Of a stretch of DNA of 64,000 bases, positions 58,462 through 64,000 are shown one piece after another. Position 1 is the first letter of the stretch. The number at the start of each line of letters is the position of its first letter. The DNA is from Neopestalotiopsis rosae (Eukaryota; Ascomycota; Sordariomycetes; Amphisphaeriales; Sporocadaceae), in the NCBI GenBank assembly GCA_023078685.1, contig JALGAS010000001.1, positions 124,001 through 188,000 of the forward strand. Direction: 5' to 3'. A program made the translations under genes and the position numbers. The notes under the pieces are model-generated. The model searched no databases. It saw only the letters and a list, made by a program, of their open reading frames with translations, and had not been told where the DNA came from.

Positions 58462-61400
58462 TCGTCATCGACGGGCGCCAGAAGTTATGGCCCGGGGGAG
58501 CTGGAGGACGAGCAAGAGATGAACACCCCTGGGCAAGCACGGAGTGTTGCGGAGGAGAATATGCCAAGAGAAGAACCACGTGAAGATGTTGGGAGTGCCC
58601 TGGCCGCTGTTGTTGTTCCGCGCCTTGGGGTTATGTTGATTCATCTCCCGGCAGAGCCTAGCAGCCGCCAGGCCTCCGTGGCTGCTGACCCGGACACTCT
58701 GAGGGATTTGATGCCTTTGAGGCCCCCCGTGGTGGGATAAGACGAGGAGGGATAGGACGACTCCATTGCGAACTCCATCAAGTCGTCGAGTACATCGTCG
58801 AGCGTCATCGCCCTAGTAAACTGCTCAGGAATCTTTCAACACCAAGGGGGAGCATCTGCGGTGGCGAAGAGTACCTGACGGCGGCAGCGGCTTTGGAAAA
58901 CATGAATTTGGATTTACGATTGAAGAGAACTGGTGAGGAAGAGTATGTGTGCCACGCTCTAAGCAGTATACACAATACTCACGCCGGATGCGTGTGGCAC
59001 TTGACATGGTCACAAGACATCGGGGAGTCTTTCAAGGAAAGGCTACGCATGATTTATGTATGGGGTTATTGGAGTTCTAGTTCATGTTTTGAGGGCAATC
59101 ATCAGCGAATCCGGTTGAAGGCGTTGCTGTCATGCAATTCTTGTTTTATAGTTTTGTTTTCTAGTCACGTTTTCAGATCTGGCTCATCAATGTATGCTCA
59201 TTACAGCGTCATAGCCTGCGAAAAGCGGCATATCATTATATTGTCATACGAAGCTAGAATGGCTGGTGGACTTGTTGCCTTCACATCAATGGTGATAAAG
59301 GCCTCGGTAGGTGATTCACTAGCAATACAAATGGCAGACATCTTGTGTCATCATTGCTGCCCGCAAGTGAATATTTTCCTTGTTGCAGTGGTGGTGCTAT
59401 ATCTTATGAAATCTCTCGTTGGCTGATAGACAATCTCCAGCATGCAGTACAGGGTTTTATTCTGAAGAGTCAGAGACAGCTTGATGTTTGATATGTGGTA
59501 ATGGAGGGACCCATGGGACAGCCAATTAGTAAGGCAGATGAGGAGTGCCTGATAGCAAGAACTACCAGCTGCAGCTCTCATCCTCCTGTCATCAATCTAC
59601 TGCTCCTCCAACACTACCCATGGACCACGATATCTATACTACCATGAAGGCTTTTTCCTATATCGCAGACTTGTCTTCGTCAGCCTTCTCAGCCTTGTAA
59701 ACTCACTCAGCCTAGAGAAAAAGCCAATGGAAAGGTGAAATGCCTGGGATGTTCCAGGCCAATCACGTTCACTTCACGGGAGGAAATTCGTCTTGCTTCA
59801 CATTGGCAGGGGACCTCAGGGAGCAGCTGCAGGGCAGACAGGAAATCCAACCTACCTACCCTACTTGAAAGAAATTAATCATCTTGTTTGCAACGACTGG
59901 GACAAAGGCCTGGGGCGCGGCTGAGTCCCGCCGTGGCCGAGTGGTTTCGGTATCACTCTCGAGTGCCAGCGTTAGGAAAAGCCTTCTGGCGGCAACTGAT
60001 TTTCCGAGCTTGAAGGCTTTCACGGGACGCCGTGAGTGCCTCTAGCTTCTTTTTGGCCTTTTTGTTTCCTACGAGCTGGACCATTTTGCTTGAAGACATT
60101 GTCTTGCTGACATTGAGTTGCTATAGTGGTTTATTACAAGAATGTCCCGTCGCTGGAGTGAAGTCGTCAGTACCAGAAAAACCGAAAAGAGACAAAAACA
60201 GATGGTGGTCACTGGTATTGAACGCAGGTATTGAAACTGCCTCGTCCCCAACCTCGATTGTTCAAGTGCAAATCAGGATAATAATGGATGATTGTTGTGA
60301 TAGCTAAGGAAGTTCATGTACGAAAGCTCAACTACAAGTTGTGCATAGTTTCAAGAGATAGGCTATTAATACAAGCTGCTGGTATCACCATACATTTATT
60401 GACAGCATCAGCGAAAGTCTGGAGCAATATATATGGCAAAGGAGACATCTTACCACGGCAGGATTTTGGTGTTGAAGGCTTATCGAATGCATCGAGGGTC
60501 GTTATTCTCTTGGGGACAAGTGAGGTTGCCACTGGCTGTCCATATTCACACCTGACCTGTTCAGATGCTAGCAACGACCAAAAACAGCAGAGGGAACTCT
60601 ATGGGTCTCCAGACCTGGGAATCCATACCATGCCATCGGTGACGGCGGGCATTCCTGCCACTGTTTATCCCAGCATACACCAATGAAGGAGAAAATTGGT
60701 ATCCCAGAAACATGAATAGAAACACGGTACAAGAAGAAATATTCCTCCACGCTTCCAGTAAGAACTTTGAAGAGTAGCGTCAGGTGACTTCAAATTTTTA
60801 ATGCCAGCAACAGAAAAGATTTGATTGACACGGTAATGAGCATGGATAATTTGCAACTATGTCCGATATTGGGTTCCAGGCGTCCGAGGACTTACGATTG
60901 ATCACTTATGCTCCAAGGGATTATATTCAATCATGGTATCTTGTTTTTACATGCCTACAGAACATGAGACTCTGCAATTAGACTTACAGATTCAGGAATC
61001 GGCCACATTTTTATCTGGCTGGCTTCGGCTAAATATTTGGTTTCGAGCTATCACTGATGCAATTTAGGATTACGATGGCTTCTATATGTTCTCAATATTA
61101 TGCTCACGATCTGTGTAATATCTGACAGATACGAGGTCCTGCTTTAAGATACTCTTCTTTACAGAAAAACGTTCCCATGTCCACTGTACTCTGGCTGTGC
61201 TGCGCATCCGAGTATTTCCCTAGATGACCTGGCGCCTTGGAAAGAAATATTGAACATTAATCACAAATACCGTAAGAACAAGATATTTAGATATCACGGC
61301 TCACGTGAAAAAATAGTACCAGTCAATGAAATGTTGTGCTCAATGCTACAAACCAAGGAAGCTTGGCCTCTTCAACATATATTGTAATGAATGTTGCGTA

Positions 61401-63462
61401 ATTACAGCAAAGAACCTCACGGTTCCATGACCAAGGAGAGAAACAATGCAGTCAAAACATGGAGCTGTTCTTGTGCATCTTAATATGAGGACGTGTGCTG
61501 ATCCCAACCCAGAACACGTGCTTGGAGATATCACACCAAATGATTCTGCTACAAAGTATATATATTAATGGACTGACTTACTTTGGACTACGTTCAAGCC
61601 TCTTGCATTGTCTCCTGGCAGGCTCGAGTCACACAATGTTTATCTAGAGTAAAGGCCCCTGTGTAACTCTCCTGTGAGAACTGCAGCTGACGAGTCATAA
61701 AATCACATGGCCTTGGATATGATCTCAGTAGAACATCTGGCAATATGAGATTCGATACGAAGAGCCTTGAACTAGCACACACTCAATCACACAATCTGAG
61801 CATCCGAACTTTGGTATAAGCAACGATACATAACGACAAACAAGGACATGGCTTCATCCAATAAGCAATATATAAACATACATCTCTAGACCGAGAATCA
61901 GCTGGGAACTCTATTTTCTAAGATTAGCACAAATCCTCAGCAGACATCAAGTTGCCTGATGAAGATATCCAAGCAAGCTTTAACTGGCTACTCGACAGTG
62001 ATGGGAGTATCATATAGCACAAGACATACTACACGGGGTATTACAGCTACTGCCGAGGAGCCGCTTCTCGGTATTGAGCTTGGAATGCTCCTCCAACAAT
62101 TGAGTAGTATCGCAGTCAACAGTGAACAGTAAACCATTCAGCCAAGGTTTTTAATCAACGACTACGTAATCGACAGCCGAACAGCCACAAGGTATTTCCG
62201 GTAAAGACATCCGCGGCGGAATCATCCAAGGGCCCCCGTCTATCTCTACAGATCCAGGCAAGAGCAGACCAGAAAAGAGCGTAAGGTGGCGACGGCATCA
62301 ACGCCACGCCTAGCAGAGCAAAGTTTCGTCACTCTCGACCAAGAGCCTGGGAGCCAGCTCAGCCATGAGCATTTCTATCAGCTCGCCACAAGTCTTCACA
62401 ACTGGTTCTGGACAGGTCCAGCGGGCTCCTCCCACTTCTGAGATTGCCTGCCTGAGGTGTGTGTTTATGAATGGTACCGCCTGGGATACTGGGCAACTGC
62501 CAACACCACGAGCTTCCTTGCCGCCGAGTGCTTCTAGATTCTGGATCATGACTAGGGGGGGAAGCATCCCGAGTCGGCAAAGATGGTCCCCCAAGAAAAA
62601 AAAAATCCCTCCATCGACAGCCAGCAGCTTGGCCAGCGTTTGCCCAGGAGGCCCTTGCAAGTCACAGTCGATCATGAGCGCAAACGACTGACTCTTCCAA
62701 GTAGTGGAGCGCGTCATTACTATACTTAGCCCTGCTTTCCTTTGAAGTTTGGGACCACTACTGCTGAAAAAGCGAGCTATCCAACGACCTTTCCCTGAAC
62801 AAGACTGTTTGAGTTTATGCCGCGGCGATGGATAAGCAAGCAGGATCCCTACAATGATGGCATGAACTGAGAAGAAAAGTCCCATTGAGCCCACCAGCAA
62901 GAGCCGTAGCTGTTTCAGAAGACGATCCCTTCTCGCTCGTTGTGGGTCAGCCGGTATATCTTCCGGAGGAGGGACTTACCATGCTCGGCCAGCTCGGACT
63001 CTAGTGGGCAGATCTGGGCCAGGATGGGGCACGAGCTTTCGGATGAAAGCTGTAAGAGCCCGACGACATGGCAACTTTTTTCCCAACTCTATACTAAGAA
63101 AGGACCCTTCATGACAAAGGTGGGCTTCGTGTGGTAAGCGTATCTTTGCTTGCTAAAGCCAGTTCAACAGACCGACACGAACTTGATCTCTAGCAGGAGA
63201 CCTCCTCGCCACGAACATCCACAAGAGAGGAGCCCATACAAGGCCTTGTGTATCCTCGGCCGGTAGAGTACTTTGTCCCAAACTACCGGAATAATACACG
63301 ATGAATGTGTAGCCCACGGATAGTAGATCGGGGGGCAGAAGCCAACATTGCTTTCCTGGCTAGACCCTTTCAGGTGGGATGGACAAGCAGAGAATAGGAT
63401 CAGATCCCAGGGCCGCGTAAGTAGAGACGGATGACTCGTTCTGTAACGATGAAACCCATATG
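58462..63462. other. 5-kb stretch without a recognisable gene
   Basis: Comparatively AT-rich between about 60.3 and 62.2 kb. Frames of 177 codons (plus, 58893-59426) and 196 codons (minus, 62310-62900) exist, but neither opens with a clear start context nor shows a domain. A D-arm-like fragment sits at 59931-59950 without the rest of a tRNA. Confidence 0.45.
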
Positions 63463-64000
63463 TCAAGGTTTCAGACTTGCCCGTCCACTTGGGCAAACAC
63501 AAGGAGTCAAAGCGACAAGAGGGGACGCATTGGTGATCAAGTCGTACAGCTCCCAAGATGGCAACGAACGCTGATGGGCGGCAGGCGGGTGCTCTAGGCC
63601 GGTGTGCCTATTGGATGGATCCTCCGCTGTTTTGGCGCGTTCAGAGGAAGCAGAACCGGGCGCCACAATGGAATGCCTGCTCGCAAAGGAACCAAACCAG
63701 ACATACGGGGGAGAGAGATGGTGCCTCTCAGGTCTCTGCTCTCTCTCTCTTCTCTCGGCCGGGGTCTGGTCCACAAGGGGTTCTCTCGCGATGCAAGCGG
63801 TACCGATGAAAAGCTGAAACATGAGAATGATAGAGCACGGGCCAAGCACCAATGTCAACCTCACACATGGGGCGGACATTTTATCCGCCAGGCCATGCTC
63901 GCCATGCTCGTACGGAGGAGAATGTAGGTAGTATTCCGGCTGGAGCAGCTTGTGCTGATCGTGCTTGGAAAGCTGCTGCTTTACCTTACTCGCCCGAGTC
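63463..64000 (-). CDS. possible 3' part of an unidentified gene, open to the right edge
   Basis: One minus-strand frame has no stop from the window edge to 63463 (about 178 codons), so it may be the end of a gene starting outside. The edge-proximal part reads SKHDQHKLLQPEYYLHSPPY, with coding-like composition. A candidate 51-nt phase-0 intron (donor gtgagg, acceptor ttcag) would remove the hydrophobic segment around LTLVLGPCSIILMF; without splicing it would read as a membrane span. No family is recognised. Chance open frames of similar size occur elsewhere in the window, so confidence is low. Confidence 0.3.
   Translation of the reverse strand, partial: TRASKVKQQLSKHDQHKLLQPEYYLHSPPYEHGEHGLADKMSAPCVRLTLVLGPCSIILMFQLFIGTACIAREPLVDQTPAERREREQRPERHHLSPPYVWFGSFASRHSIVAPGSASSERAKTAEDPSNRHTGLEHPPAAHQRSLPSWELYDLITNASPLVALTPCVCPSGRASLKP

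Noticed and set aside
58893..59426. 177-codon plus frame with a hydrophobic C-terminus
   Set aside because: No recognisable motif and AT-rich surroundings. Its length is within what occurs by chance in this window.
59931..59950. Sequence ccgtggccgagtggtttcgg resembling the 5' half and D arm of a serine-type tRNA
   Set aside because: No acceptor pairing, anticodon arm or T arm follows. At most it is a relic fragment.
62310..62900. 196-codon minus frame with hydrophobic N-terminus
   Set aside because: No ATG at its 5' end, no domain, and a run of A inside it. Competing frames upstream look equally plausible.

Overview
This is a chromosomal window from a filamentous ascomycete, most likely a Sordariomycete. 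I lean towards Hypocreales, but that is an inference from protein content and gene style. The evidence is short GT-AG introns (about 50-140 nt) with gta(a/t)g(t) donors, wide intergenic spaces, and the gene set: PalB calpain, an Fkh-type forkhead factor with an FHA domain, Clu1, a fungal DUF2985-type membrane protein, a peroxisomal ATP carrier and a Yippee protein. There is no prophage, operon, CRISPR array or recognisable transposon. Exon boundaries were set by hand from splice consensus, frame continuity and family knowledge.

Layout. The left edge carries the 5' part of an unidentified minus-strand gene. Next come three minus-strand housekeeping genes: vts1 (SAM-domain RNA-binding protein, 1680-3575), rpl29 (ribosomal protein eL29, 6350-6819) and the peroxisomal adenine nucleotide carrier (7369-8573). 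An intron-containing elongator tRNA-Met(CAT) follows (9778-9886, minus). Then come an MFS drug:H+ antiporter (10991-12631, plus) and the PalB/Rim13-like calpain (14493-17126, plus), which is tail-to-tail with an SLC35F6-like transporter (17414-18798, minus). A four-span DUF2985-like protein (19852-20916, minus) lies divergent from sen15, a tRNA-splicing endonuclease subunit (22814-23251, plus). sen15 is tail-to-tail with a zinc alcohol dehydrogenase (23318-24699, minus).

About 9 kb without a recognisable gene (24.7-33.9 kb) precedes a three-finger C2H2 transcription factor (33856-35577, plus). It is convergent with the forkhead factor (36976-39318, minus). clu1 (41901-45941, minus) is divergent from an unrecognised 806-residue protein with a KEN motif (47050-49593, plus). 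After another 5 kb gene-less stretch come a ferric reductase (54668-56443, plus) and a Yippee protein (57947-58461, plus). The last 5.5 kb holds no gene I can support, except a minus-strand frame open to the right edge.

The genes do not form a pathway or cluster. Functional links are loose: an intron-bearing tRNA together with Sen15, which is needed to splice such tRNAs; translation and mRNA functions (eL29, Vts1, Clu1); and environmental response (PalB in pH signalling, ferric reductase, MFS exporter). I found no previously undescribed system. The observations most worth a second look are the forkhead stop codon embedded in a splice donor, the uncharacterised KEN-motif protein, the recurrent intergenic ACCTAGGT palindromes, and the sharp GC step inside palB.
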